NCBI GenBank assembly: GCA_031258095.1
Contig: JAIRNK010000012.1
Location: 1 to 47,403 of the forward strand
Source: Holosporales bacterium
Lineage (GTDB): Bacteria > Pseudomonadota > Alphaproteobacteria > BNTO01
Length of the DNA stretch: 47,403 nt
Direction of reading: 5' to 3'
Part shown: piece by piece, positions 7,933 through 16,133 of the stretch
How positions within the stretch are numbered: the first letter of the stretch is position 1
Layout of the letters: each line of letters starts with the position of its first letter
Program-made: the position numbers and the translations under genes
Notes under the pieces: generated by a model
Databases searched by the model: none
What the model was told of the DNA's origin: nothing
Seen by the model: only the letters and a program-made list of their open reading frames with translations

Positions 7933-8217
7933 TTAGGTCTTTCCAACGTAAAAGACTCGGGGAACAGGTACTTCATTCGCAACAACGATATCCGTCCTCA
8001 ATACGTCGGGCGTGTTATTTTTGTAAAAATTGAACACCGAGAACGGAATTCCATTTATAGCAAAAATCGTCATTAAAAGCGCAATTCTTGCGGGTATGAA
8101 TGCATCGCAACGCGAGAACGCACTTGCTCGCGTAATGCCGCGCGCTGTAGAAGGTCCAAACGCGACCTCCAACAGACTTGCTGCCGTGCGCCCTTCTGCG
8201 TTGTTCCCTCCGAGCAT
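7933..8217 (-). pseudogene. Possible remnant of a D-Ala-D-Ala carboxypeptidase
   Basis: A 94-codon frame begins MLGGNNAEGRTAASLLEVAF, which resembles the VLGGxNxxxR...LL segment near the end of the catalytic domain of alphaproteobacterial penicillin-binding D-alanyl-D-alanine carboxypeptidases. No catalytic SxxK, SxN or KTG motif is present, and an in-frame TAA lies five codons upstream of the ATG. If the match is real, this is the 3' remnant of a lost gene. The rest (IFAINGIPFSVFNFY...PRVFYVGKT) is unrecognised. It could instead be a small gene of unknown function. Confidence 0.3.
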
Positions 8218-8316
8218 CTGTTTCCTACATCCTTAACCATTCTTTAAAGTATGGTACCAGATGTCCCCCCCTCGACACAAGGCATTTTCGCTATACCGTT
8301 TAGCAACGGAACCTTG

Positions 8317-9279
8317 TTAGTTAGACCATGGCCCCCACTGCGGCATTTGCGGCATTTGCTGGCCGCTCCCAGGTTGTCCAATATACTGCTGCGGCATTGG
8401 CGGCATTTGCTGGCCGCTCCCAGGTTGTCCAATATACTGCTGCGGCATTGGCAGCATTTGCTGGCTGCTCCCAGGTTGTCCAATATACTGCGGCGGCATT
8501 GGCAGCATTTGCTGGCTGCTCCCAGGCTGTCTAATATACGGCTGCAGTTCGTTTAGCGCTGCGGAAGCGATAGGAATGTCGATGCTATATCCCATCAACT
8601 TCAATCGTTCTAGCCAGAAATACGTGATAAGGACCCACCTCAAACCTGCTTTTGATTTATCAAACATTTCAGCTAGTGATTTTTTAGCATCTGCATACTT
8701 TTGATCAGATGGTTGGGTCGTCTGTAAAGTTTGTGTAAATTGAAATAAGGTCCCCACTATTTCTTGCACATAAGAAACCAGCTGACTGAATTTAGGCGTA
8801 CCATTGAGCATTTTTATTGATGTGATACACTGCGCTAGGACGTATAGAATATCTTCCGCACCGAAGTTCTGCGACATACACTCGCAGATTTGGGCTTCTA
8901 CTGCGTCGCTGACGGATTGAACGGCCAAACGTGGAGGTTGTATTTGATATGGAGCAAATCCACCGCCATCTCCTTGCCCCCCCTGTGGAAATTGTGTTGG
9001 AAATTGAGGCGCTCCACCGCCACCTCCCTGCCACCACTGTGGAAATTGAGGAGCTCCCCCGCCACCTCCTTGCCCCCCCTGACCAAAGAACGTTTGTCCT
9101 ATTGATTTCAACACGTTTCCCGAGGAGTTATCTGGTGTTTTATTTGTTGGTCCAGCGTTGGGTGTTGTTGGGGAGGGTGTTGGAGGTTTAAGCTTTTGAC
9201 CACGTCCTTCAGCAAATTGCCCTCCTAATAGGCAAAAGGAAACGACGCTAAATATTGTTGCTTTATTGGAACGAAACAT
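8317..9279 (-). CDS. Secreted Gly/Pro/Gln-rich repeat protein, function unknown
   Basis: No known family recognised. The start is ATG at 9279, preceded by TTAGGCG; the track's upstream Met (9327) would bury the signal peptide. Residues 1-25 (MFRSNKATIFSVVSFCLLGGQFAEG) form a signal peptide. Residues ~30-105 are Gly/Pro/Gln-rich with two imperfect copies of GGGGGAPQFP. Residues ~110-240 form a soluble, probably helical domain with three Cys. The C-terminus is a 17-residue repeat, PQYIGQPGSSQQMLPMP, present about four times. The composition suggests an extracellular, flexible or adhesive protein, possibly host-interacting. It shares the secreted low-complexity character of the Met/Gly-rich protein at 25322. 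Confidence 0.7.
   Translation of the reverse strand: MFRSNKATIFSVVSFCLLGGQFAEGRGQKLKPPTPSPTTPNAGPTNKTPDNSSGNVLKSIGQTFFGQGGQGGGGGAPQFPQWWQGGGGGAPQFPTQFPQGGQGDGGGFAPYQIQPPRLAVQSVSDAVEAQICECMSQNFGAEDILYVLAQCITSIKMLNGTPKFSQLVSYVQEIVGTLFQFTQTLQTTQPSDQKYADAKKSLAEMFDKSKAGLRWVLITYFWLERLKLMGYSIDIPIASAALNELQPYIRQPGSSQQMLPMPPQYIGQPGSSQQMLPMPQQYIGQPGSGQQMPPMPQQYIGQPGSGQQMPQMPQWGPWSN
8352..8545. repeat. 51-bp coding minisatellite (about 4 units)
   Basis: Units start at 8352, 8403, 8454 and 8505 with the sequence GCATTTGCTGGCCGCTCCCA and so on. Units 1 and 2 are almost identical; units 3 and 4 carry a few substitutions. Each unit encodes 17 residues, so copy-number change keeps the frame. Confidence 0.92.
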
Positions 9280-9373
9280 AGAACGCCTAAATAGATATGG
9301 TGTGTATACTGTTATGATAACGTTCATTTAACCGGCAAGTCAATCGTGCCAAGATTAATTGTTATTATTGGAT

Positions 9374-10279
9374 CTAATCAGCAAGTACATTTGCACTTAT
9401 TACTACAGTTATGTAATTTACGTGTGAATCAATCAGCCACTGTGCCTTCGCCACCCCATCTCGCATTACGACCTTCGCCACCGGAAGCTCTGCTCCATTG
9501 CAAAGAAGCATCAGCGTCTCCCCCTCTTTGAAGAGCGACGCCCCCCCGCCGATAAACGGCTTACTTTCTGCGTCCTTACTTGCCGCGTCATCATTATCTG
9601 GTTGGACATGTTTTATTGCCATCAACGGGGAATTTTGGCCATTCAGAATCGCTTTGTGACGACTTTCTTTTGAAATTACTGGTAGACGCGATTGAATGTG
9701 CGTTGCCAATAAAACAGAGACTTCGCCGAAGTTTCGCTTCTTTTGCTTAGATATAACTCGTCCAATGGCGCCCTGCGGGGCAATGACAACGTTTCCAACT
9801 TTTATTTTGTCGTAAACGTGCAGCGACGTGTATAGTAACACGAGAAGCGGCGTTCGTGGGTTTATCTGTGGAACAACAGTTAGCGTGTCCAGGTTTTGTT
9901 CATTTACAATGGGCAGAAGTGCTCGCATGTACGCGTTCTCGAATTTTAGCCGTTCGTAATCAAATAGCGCCTTCTCATGCTCGATGATGCATTCACGAGC
10001 ATCTTTAAGCTCTCGCATTAGCGTATTTCGGTCTGCCACGTACCCAGTTAGTGTTTTGACACAGTTGGAGCATGCGATTGTCGCGCACTGGCAAAATCTT
10101 TCTATTTGGGTCAACCAATAAATGGCTTTATATTCTGGCTTATATGTGAAATAAGAAAACGTGCAAGCGGATGCGATAAGTAGAAGTTTCCAGGTGGCAA
10201 AACCAAACACAGATTTCAGCTTGCGGAACAGGCGTTGGCGGGATGGATTGAATTCAGGGGTACCGTGGTCTTTCGGCAT
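9374..10279 (-). CDS. mreC: Rod shape-determining protein MreC
   Basis: Probable MreC, a bitopic inner-membrane protein that couples the MreB cytoskeleton to the periplasmic elongation machinery (PBP2, RodA). One membrane segment (LLLIASACTFSYFTY, residues ~33-47) is followed by a coiled coil ending ENAYMRALLPIVNEQ, the usual coiled-coil/beta-domain junction. The periplasmic beta domain has VGNVVIAPQGAIGRVISKQ, VLLATHIQSRLPVIS and KAILNGQNSPLMAIKHV, all in the MreC order. The 301-residue length fits. The terminal VNYITVVISANVLAD is specific. mreB and mreD are not adjacent, unlike the usual mreBCD operon. The sequence is divergent, but motif order supports the call. Confidence 0.75.
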   Translation of the reverse strand: MPKDHGTPEFNPSRQRLFRKLKSVFGFATWKLLLIASACTFSYFTYKPEYKAIYWLTQIERFCQCATIACSNCVKTLTGYVADRNTLMRELKDARECIIEHEKALFDYERLKFENAYMRALLPIVNEQNLDTLTVVPQINPRTPLLVLLYTSLHVYDKIKVGNVVIAPQGAIGRVISKQKKRNFGEVSVLLATHIQSRLPVISKESRHKAILNGQNSPLMAIKHVQPDNDDAASKDAESKPFIGGGASLFKEGETLMLLCNGAELPVAKVVMRDGVAKAQWLIDSHVNYITVVISANVLAD

Positions 10280-10382
10280 ACAAACACGAACTACGCGAGT
10301 TACACCGCCATCATAATTAACTATAAATGCGCTCGTAAAACATTTTCGATGATTTTTTTAGGGTAAAACTCCTCAGGACGCA

Positions 10383-11042
10383 ATGATTTCGTTGAAAAGT
10401 AAAAAAAAACGTTCAAATTCTTCACGTGCTTGGCTTACGCGGCAATTGAACGATCCGTATGTAATCAAAGCTAAGGAGGATGGGTACAGATCGCGATCGG
10501 CGTATAAATTAAAGGAAATTGACAAAAAGTTTAAGCTGCTGAAGCCTGGTCAAGTCGTGGTCGACCTTGGATGCGCTCCCGGGGGATGGTTACAAGTTGT
10601 CACGGAGAGAGTCATTGGCGGTGCCGTATTCGGCGTGGATTTGCAAGAGGTTGCACCAGTCGGAGACGTAGCGTTTTTACAGGGGGATTTTACCGATCAG
10701 CGAGTCGTGGATTCATTATTGGAGCAGTTAAATGGGCGACTTGTCGACGTTGTACTTAGCGATGTGGCCGCAGCAGCATGTGGCATTCCCGCAGTGGACT
10801 CCTTGCGAATTACAGTTCTGGTGCAACACGTAGCAGAGTTCTGTGACCAGGTTTTGCGCCCAGGGGGGAGTCTGGTTGCAAAAGTATTGCGCGGAGGAAC
10901 AGAAAAAGAGATTCTGGTCGGCTTGAAGCGCAAATTTTCAAAAGTAGTCCACTTTAAGCCGGAATCCAGTCGGTCTGACTCGGCTGAGATGTTCGTTATC
11001 GCTTTAGGGAGAAAGAACACGCAAACTGATCCGCACAAGTAA
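10383..11042 (+). CDS. rlmE: 23S rRNA 2'-O-methyltransferase RlmE (FtsJ/RrmJ)
   Basis: SAM-dependent enzyme that methylates the 2'-O of U2552 in the A-loop of 23S rRNA in the late 50S particle. The N-terminal basic region SKKKRSNSSRAWLTRQLNDPYV leads into RSRSAYKLKEID, which contains the first catalytic Lys. SAM motif I is VDLGCAPGGW. The remaining K-D-K-E tetrad is visible as DVVLSDVAA (Asp), GGSLVAKVLRG (Lys) and SRSDSAEMFVIALG (Glu). The 219-residue length is normal. It stands alone between mreC (divergent) and the tRNA gene. Confidence 0.93.
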   Translation: MISLKSKKKRSNSSRAWLTRQLNDPYVIKAKEDGYRSRSAYKLKEIDKKFKLLKPGQVVVDLGCAPGGWLQVVTERVIGGAVFGVDLQEVAPVGDVAFLQGDFTDQRVVDSLLEQLNGRLVDVVLSDVAAAACGIPAVDSLRITVLVQHVAEFCDQVLRPGGSLVAKVLRGGTEKEILVGLKRKFSKVVHFKPESSRSDSAEMFVIALGRKNTQTDPHK

Positions 11043-11055
11043 CGAGCCACACTTC

Positions 11056-11085
11056 GCGCTCAATTTTCGGGCGCTCAATTTTCGG
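11056..11085. repeat. 15-bp perfect tandem duplication
   Basis: GCGCTCAATTTTCGG occurs twice head to tail, 10 bp beyond the 3' end of the tRNA gene. It looks like a recent slippage product. Confidence 0.9.
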
Positions 11086-11095
11086 AACGGTACAC

Positions 11096-11169
11096 TGGAG
11101 CGGGTGAGGAGAATCGGACTCCCGTCTTAAGCTTGGGAAGCTTCTGCTCTACCATTGAGCTACACCCGC
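11096..11169 (-). tRNA. tRNA-Gly (anticodon CCC), CCA encoded
   Basis: The minus strand folds as a full cloverleaf: acceptor GCGGGTG/CACCCGC, D stem GCTC/GAGC with loop AATGGTA, anticodon loop TTCCCAA (CCC, reading GGG), four-base variable loop, T stem GGGAG/CTCCT, discriminator T and encoded CCA. It closely resembles E. coli tRNA-Gly(CCC). Two oddities: the T loop is TCCGATT, so position 55 is C instead of the near-universal T, and the base pair 27-43 is a G/A mismatch. It is flanked on both sides by short tandem duplications. Confidence 0.92.
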
Positions 11170-11170
11170 A

Positions 11171-11204
11171 TCTTTCATCACTTCTAGTCTTTCATCACTT
11201 CTAG
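11171..11204. repeat. 17-bp perfect tandem duplication
   Basis: TCTTTCATCACTTCTAG occurs twice in tandem, starting two bases from the 5' end of the tRNA-Gly gene, in its likely promoter region. Confidence 0.9.
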
Positions 11205-11389
11205 CGTAAAAACGGTATGCTAGACAACCGTCTTTTATGTTTGATAGGCTCGCCCTGGTCCTCGGTGAGTAGAGGCTAGCGCAACGGGTCAGATTTGAGA
11301 GGAAGCAGCCCACGCTATATATCTGCGTTGCCGCGGATCTTCTCTTTTTGTCGTAATGCGCGAAGTGAGTAAGCCAAAGAGGTCGTGAA

Positions 11390-13126
11390 ATGGATTTGAA
11401 TAGCTCCACGAAGGCGCGGCGTGTTCTGGCAAGAAAATACAGACCAAAGGACTTAAAAGACGTAATAGGGCAGGGCGTCATTGTACAGGCGCTGTCTAAG
11501 GGAGTCGCGGAATCCCATCTACCACAAGCAATATTATTCAATGGCATTCGCGGGACGGGTAAGACCACCGCTGCACGAATTTTAGCCCGGCTTGTGAACT
11601 GCGAAAACGTGTCGTTCGAAGGAACTGGATGTGAAAAATCTCCCGTTGCTTGCGGAGCGTGCCGTTCATGTTGTGCACTGGCTGAAGATCGCCACCCAGA
11701 TATACTTGAAATGGATGCAGCGAGCCACACGGGCGTTGACGATATTAGAGAAATAATCGACTCAGTACAGTATCGGGCTATATACGGGCGTTACAAAGTG
11801 TTCATCATCGATGAAGTCCACATGTTGTCGAAAAGCGCGTTTAACGCATTACTAAAAACCCTAGAGGAACCACCAAGTCATGTTCTGTTCATATTTGCAA
11901 CGACTGAAGTCGCAAAGGTTCCGGAAACAATATTGTCCAGGTGCGCTCGTTTTGATCTGAAGCGGATCGAATCGCGCCTTTTGATAGACCATTTTCAAAG
12001 CATTGCTAAAAAAGAAGGGTACGATATCGAGCAAGATGCCCTCGCGCTGTTGGCACGAGCGGCTGACGGGTCCGCGAGAGATGGTCTGACTTTGTTGGAT
12101 CAGGCCATGAACCTGACGGATGCAGCCGGCGTATCGGTGATATCTGGCTCAATAGTTGAATCAATGACAGGGGCGGCTGACCGTCGGCGCCTGTACTGCC
12201 TCCTTGAGTTTATTATCAAACGACAACATGATGACGCAGTCTCGCAGGTGCGACAGATTGTGAGTGACGGCGCAGACCCGGTTGCGATTATGCAGGACCT
12301 ACTTGAGTGCGTATATCGAGTGGCCTGTTTTAAGGTTACGCCAAAGCTGGCTGTTGATGCGACTATTCCTGAATTTGAGCGATCTATTGCAACTTCGATC
12401 TCCTCAGTCGTCGAATCTATGCAGATTTTAAGTTTGTGGAAAAAGCTATTAAAAGGGTTTGAAGACGTAAAAAAGGCGCCGTATGCAGTCCAAGCTATAG
12501 AGATGGTGGTTCTTCGGCTGTGTTTTGCTGCGGCGATTCCGTCGTTGGATGAGTGGATTAGTAATTGCAGTTCTTTACCGACAGCCGTACACACCGCTGA
12601 ACAAAAGAACAACGCGCTTATCGATCAGGTAAAAAGTGACGACATTGACGGCTACTCAACAGATCCTATTCCAATTCACGCAACAGCCCCCATTCTTGCG
12701 GAACATTCTTATTCTGGGCAAACTTCCGGCTCGTCACAGGAACGACCTTCGATTCATTCGGTGGACGATTTGATGCGTGCGTTGGACCAATATCGGGAGG
12801 CGCTGCTGTCCGAATCTCTAATGAAGGATTTCGCGTTCATTAACTTTTCACCAGGGCACATTACTGTTCATCTGAAGAATCCTGCTGCGGAGAACGTTGT
12901 TTCGCTATTGAAGCAATTTCTGTTTAAGTTGACAGGTGACCGCTGGGCAATTGAATTGTCTTCGCAGGACGATACGCCGTCTTTGCATGACGTCCACACA
13001 GCTGAGTGTCGAACTAAAGAACAAGCCATCTTGCAGCGTCCATTTATTCAATCAATCCAAGAAGAGTTTCCTGGGGCTAGCGTTGAGTTTGCTCACAAAC
13101 CGCTATTCGATTCCTCGGATAAGTGA
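11390..13126 (+). CDS. dnaX: DNA polymerase III subunit gamma/tau
   Basis: Clamp-loader ATPase subunit of the replicative polymerase. Domains in order: AAA+ module with Walker A GIRGTGKTT, zinc-binding cysteines in CEKSPVACGACRSC, Walker B VFIIDEVHMLS, and SRC-type sensor in ILSRCARFDL. A domain III collar (DPVAIMQDLLECVYRV region) and a low-complexity linker follow. The C-terminal tau-like domain has DDLMRALDQYREALLSESLMKDFAFINFSPGHITVHL. The 578-residue length fits alphaproteobacterial tau. I see no E. coli-style A6G slippage site, so a separate gamma form is not evident. The start is ATG at 11390, preceded by GGTCGTGAA. recR and ybaB, frequent neighbours, are absent. Confidence 0.95.
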   Translation: MDLNSSTKARRVLARKYRPKDLKDVIGQGVIVQALSKGVAESHLPQAILFNGIRGTGKTTAARILARLVNCENVSFEGTGCEKSPVACGACRSCCALAEDRHPDILEMDAASHTGVDDIREIIDSVQYRAIYGRYKVFIIDEVHMLSKSAFNALLKTLEEPPSHVLFIFATTEVAKVPETILSRCARFDLKRIESRLLIDHFQSIAKKEGYDIEQDALALLARAADGSARDGLTLLDQAMNLTDAAGVSVISGSIVESMTGAADRRRLYCLLEFIIKRQHDDAVSQVRQIVSDGADPVAIMQDLLECVYRVACFKVTPKLAVDATIPEFERSIATSISSVVESMQILSLWKKLLKGFEDVKKAPYAVQAIEMVVLRLCFAAAIPSLDEWISNCSSLPTAVHTAEQKNNALIDQVKSDDIDGYSTDPIPIHATAPILAEHSYSGQTSGSSQERPSIHSVDDLMRALDQYREALLSESLMKDFAFINFSPGHITVHLKNPAAENVVSLLKQFLFKLTGDRWAIELSSQDDTPSLHDVHTAECRTKEQAILQRPFIQSIQEEFPGASVEFAHKPLFDSSDK

Positions 13127-13293
13127 GGCCTGCGTCGGATTATGCTTTGCCGTGCTGAATTTACGCATTTTTCCATAATATTCCTTATTGAAGCCATCCG
13201 AGGTATGATCATCCGTGAAAGCGCTCGATATCCCGGTCCAAAATGGCAAATGCATTCGGCCTTTAATCAGCCCATCGCCACCTCAATACGATG

Positions 13294-13302
13294 TGCTATA
13301 CT
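13294..13302 (+). promoter_or_regulatory. Candidate extended -10 promoter for rpsU
   Basis: TGcTATACT is a good extended -10 element, with no convincing -35, and lies 45 bp before the rpsU start. A very similar TGcTACACT precedes the gene at 42685, suggesting a shared promoter style. Confidence 0.45.
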
Positions 13303-13347
13303 GTGGGGGTTCGTGGGTCTGAGCTAAGTAGAAGGGAGGTGATTAAA

Positions 13348-13545
13348 GTGGAAGTTTCAGTAAGAGACAACAACGTGGAACAAGCCTTGCGTATTTTAAA
13401 GAAAAAAATGCAGCGAGAGGGAGTTTACCGTATCATGAAACTGAAGCGTTCGTACGAGAAACCTTCCGTTCGAAAAGCACGTGAAGCCGCAGAGTCGTTG
13501 CGACGCGCGAGAAAGCTGTGTAGACGACGCTTTGGCCTTGCATAG
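13348..13545 (+). CDS. rpsU: 30S ribosomal protein S21
   Basis: Small basic protein of the 30S subunit. The start is GTG at 13348, 7-8 bp after the strong Shine-Dalgarno GGGAGGTGA; the track start 19 codons upstream has no such signal. The 65-residue product [25 protein letters not shown], followed by [12 protein letters not shown] and ending RRRFGLA, has normal S21 length and pattern. It sits between a candidate promoter and a strong terminator, so it is probably monocistronic. Confidence 0.96.
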   Translation: MEVSVRDNNVEQALRILKKKMQREGVYRIMKLKRSYEKPSVRKAREAAESLRRARKLCRRRFGLA

Positions 13546-13596
13546 CTGCGACCTCGTGGCATGAAGACATAGCCTTAATGAGGCTGATGACAAGAC

Positions 13597-13625
13597 AAAG
13601 GGATGCTTTTGAGCGTCCCTTTTTC
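13597..13625 (+). terminator. Rho-independent terminator of rpsU
   Basis: The stem AAAGGGATGC pairs with GCGTCCCTTT around a TTTTGA loop, with one G-T pair, and the T-run extends to TTTTT. It lies about 50 bp after the rpsU stop. Confidence 0.8.
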
Positions 13626-13717
13626 ATATGTGTTTTTAACGCGCGCGCGTTGATTTTTGTCTTTGGCGTAAGATGTTGTATGGTGATCTGAAGCTATGCC
13701 ATGCCATTAAGGTGCGA

Positions 13718-15094
13718 ATGAATCACGGCCGGAATGTTGCAATTGCGTTTGCAGCTGTGTTCTCTGTCGTATTAGCGATCAGTCCGCAAGCCAGTATCAA
13801 ACCCAAGGCGTTATTATCTCAATCGGCATCTAAATCGGAGGCCCCCAAGGAAGACGCGAAGAAAGATACAAAAACGCCCTCCTCTGCAGACACCGCGCAT
13901 TCCACAACGGCATCTCCATCGGACGCAGATGCCGGCGCCCCCTTGGTCATCCACCCACAGGACTTAATTACCAGTGAGCGCTTCGTCGCCGAACTAAAAA
14001 ATAGTGCGTCGGAGTCTGTTTGTTTGTATAAGGACGGCGCAATCATCTGCGTCAACAGGTCGAATAAGGATGCCGTAACTCAAGACGGCGTTACGTTCGA
14101 CTGCTTATCCACGTCAGTCGACGACAATTCAATAATGATTTCTCCGCCAGAGTCGGCAACGATAACTGGTTATTACGTAAGTGGCGACGCTGAAAAACGA
14201 CGGGATCTGCACGTCCGAACGCTCGGTGAATCTGATAAAGACGATACATGGCGCGTTCAATTTTCAGTGACAGATGTAAGCTGGGACGCGCATTCCCAGA
14301 TTCTGATGTTAGATGATGAATACATTGTGTTTGTTTGCCTCATTCGAATAACAAATAATTCTGGTGTTGACATTAGAAATGCAAAACTTCTGTTTTTAGC
14401 CGATAAAATGTTCGAACCGAATGAGGTTTCGGATGTTGATCACTACAGATCAAAATACAGATACACACACGATACGGAGGAAAGTATCCATTCAGGACAA
14501 GTGCGCACAATCGTTGTAGCAAGTAGTAAACGAATTCCCGTTTCACGCAGCAGTGGGCTATTTCTCGGAGGGGAGAGTCTGTGCCAGATGAAGGCGGTTA
14601 AGCACCTCCAAATTGAAAATTGGATAACATTTCCAAATACGGCGGAGGTGTCACTAAACAAAAACCTCCCCAGCGGGCCAGTCTACGTATATCACACGCG
14701 CGGGGAGTTTGTTTGTCTTGATGGCATATCTAAGATGCATAGCGTCACAGCTGGAGGGGACGTGACGATTCGGATGCCATCCCAATCACACAACAATGTG
14801 GATTACTCTAGTCTCGACGCGCAACTCTCGCAGGAGTCGTATAGGATTTTGTCGCCAACATTTTCGGAGGCGGATTATCGACTGGTGGTAAAAAATCCAA
14901 AGGATGTCCCCGTTTTGTTAAAGGTTACAATAGACGCGACTCCACCTGTTGCATACTCTGTTGAGCGATCTAGCATGAAATTTGAGAAGAACAAAAAAGG
15001 CGAAGCATATTGGGTGATAGAAATTCCAGCTCGTGGAACAAAGGAACTCCGATATAAGCTAACAATACGGACGCCACAAGCATCAACAGCCTAG
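13718..15094 (+). CDS. Exported protein with DUF4139-like C-terminal domain
   Basis: Function unknown. The start ATG at 13718 follows TAAGGTG and opens a signal peptide (MNHGRNVAIAFAAVFSVVLAISPQA); the earlier Met in the track is less likely. A Ser/Lys/Asp-rich linker (about residues 30-80) precedes a beta-rich region. From IVFVCLIRITNNSGVDIRNAKLLFLADKMF onward the pattern fits DUF4139: conserved NNSG with AxLxFLA, LPSGPVYVY, then YRLVVKNPKDVPVLLKVTIDATPP and AYWVIEIPARGTKELRYKLTI at the end. DUF4139 proteins are mostly exported and uncharacterised. The gene is alone between the rpsU terminator and a convergent small gene. Confidence 0.65.
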   Translation: MNHGRNVAIAFAAVFSVVLAISPQASIKPKALLSQSASKSEAPKEDAKKDTKTPSSADTAHSTTASPSDADAGAPLVIHPQDLITSERFVAELKNSASESVCLYKDGAIICVNRSNKDAVTQDGVTFDCLSTSVDDNSIMISPPESATITGYYVSGDAEKRRDLHVRTLGESDKDDTWRVQFSVTDVSWDAHSQILMLDDEYIVFVCLIRITNNSGVDIRNAKLLFLADKMFEPNEVSDVDHYRSKYRYTHDTEESIHSGQVRTIVVASSKRIPVSRSSGLFLGGESLCQMKAVKHLQIENWITFPNTAEVSLNKNLPSGPVYVYHTRGEFVCLDGISKMHSVTAGGDVTIRMPSQSHNNVDYSSLDAQLSQESYRILSPTFSEADYRLVVKNPKDVPVLLKVTIDATPPVAYSVERSSMKFEKNKKGEAYWVIEIPARGTKELRYKLTIRTPQASTA

Positions 15095-15116
15095 CAGACG
15101 TGTTAATTTTGTTGGA

Positions 15117-15464
15117 TCACATCCACCGAAACGGAAAGTTATATCGCGATTGGTCGTACGTTAATGGCTCGCGCTTCTTTTGCTCTACGCTGGCAGACGG
15201 AGCCCTAGTCACCCTTTTGGAGGACATTCCTGACAAGCTTTCCAAGCTGTTGAACGCAAAATCGTCTGGAACTTCACTCAAATCAGTTACACCGTGAGTT
15301 GAAATCATTTCATCAACGTCAAAGCTTGGCTCTCTAGAGTGTTTTCCCAATTGTGGTAGCTGGGCATGTAGCAAGGCACGCGACATCATGTAGCCACTAG
15401 CAAAAAATAAAGCGCCGACGAGGGCTAAGCTTATCGACAGCGCAAGTGTTGCAAAGCGGCTCAT
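15117..15464 (-). CDS. Small single-pass membrane or secreted protein, unknown
   Basis: No family recognised. The 115-residue product starts MSRFATLALSISLALVGALFFASGYMM, a good membrane anchor or uncleaved signal, then an acidic Ser-rich region and the end RYNFPFRWM. The opposite strand has only a weak 65-codon frame, so this strand is preferred. The ribosome-binding site is poor. The gene converges on the DUF4139 gene and diverges from yajC, so it may be an accessory envelope protein. Real-gene status is moderately supported. Confidence 0.45.
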   Translation of the reverse strand: MSRFATLALSISLALVGALFFASGYMMSRALLHAQLPQLGKHSREPSFDVDEMISTHGVTDLSEVPDDFAFNSLESLSGMSSKRVTRAPSASVEQKKREPLTYDQSRYNFPFRWM

Positions 15465-15642
15465 AGTCTGCCGACGTTTTCCATGATATGTTTATTGTGC
15501 GATACTTTTCTCGGTGCAATCAACTGGGGGCAAATACGTCAGAGCTTTCAAAATTTAAGCACGTTGTTTTAAAAAGCATTGAACGTCGGGGGAATAATAT
15601 GTACCTTCTATGTGAAGTTTTAGTTAGATCACTTGGGATTAT

Positions 15643-16023
15643 ATGCCTGTAGCTTATGCCGCTCCTGCTCAGCAAGGTTCAAACATGCTGATGACGATGC
15701 TTCCGTTGTTGTTGGTTTTTGTTGTTATGTATTTTTTAATGATTCGCCCACAGCAAAAGCGAGCCGCGGAACATCAAAAGCTTGTAAACTCAATGAAGCG
15801 AGGCGACAAAGTTGTGACAAACTCAGGGCTCATCGGCGTAATAACGCGTGTCAAGGACTCAGAGTTCGTGATTGAATTGGCGGAGAACGTAGATGTGTCC
15901 ATCCTGAAGAGTGCGATCGCCGGTCCATACAAGGGGGATGGCAAGGAAGACGCTGTTAAACCTGTTGCGCCGGAAGGGTCCCCTGCCCCATCAAAAAAGG
16001 GGAAAAGCTCTAAGCGGAAATGA
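15643..16023 (+). CDS. yajC: Preprotein translocase auxiliary subunit YajC
   Basis: Small inner-membrane subunit that associates with SecD/SecF and supports Sec-dependent export. One membrane segment (MLMTMLPLLLVFVVMYFLMIRPQQKRAAEHQ) includes the signature IRPQQKR. The cytoplasmic domain follows with LVNSMKRGDKVVTNSGLIGVITRV and the beta-strand pattern of YajC. The 126-residue protein ends in a basic Lys/Ser-rich tail. secD and secF follow, the usual yajC-secD-secF order. Confidence 0.95.
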   Translation: MPVAYAAPAQQGSNMLMTMLPLLLVFVVMYFLMIRPQQKRAAEHQKLVNSMKRGDKVVTNSGLIGVITRVKDSEFVIELAENVDVSILKSAIAGPYKGDGKEDAVKPVAPEGSPAPSKKGKSSKRK

Positions 16024-16133
16024 TTTTACAAGTCACATGTAACCAGGTGCAATCTTTTCGTGTTGTGGACACAGTTGTCGCCGCGCGAAGCCTCAATGTT
16101 GTGTCAAGGGTCTAGGAAAGCAAGAGACTGGCT

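Noticed and set aside
8352-8545. CRISPR-like spacing of repeats
   Set aside because: Units are contiguous 51-mers with no spacers and lie in a coding region.
8251-8556. Plus-strand ORFs of about 70-100 codons over the minisatellite
   Set aside because: The 51-bp unit keeps all frames open; the minus-strand protein has a signal peptide and ribosome-binding site, the plus-strand frames do not.
11390-13126. Programmed frameshift site in dnaX
   Set aside because: I found no A-rich slippery heptamer followed by a strong hairpin at the expected place, so a gamma product is not supported.
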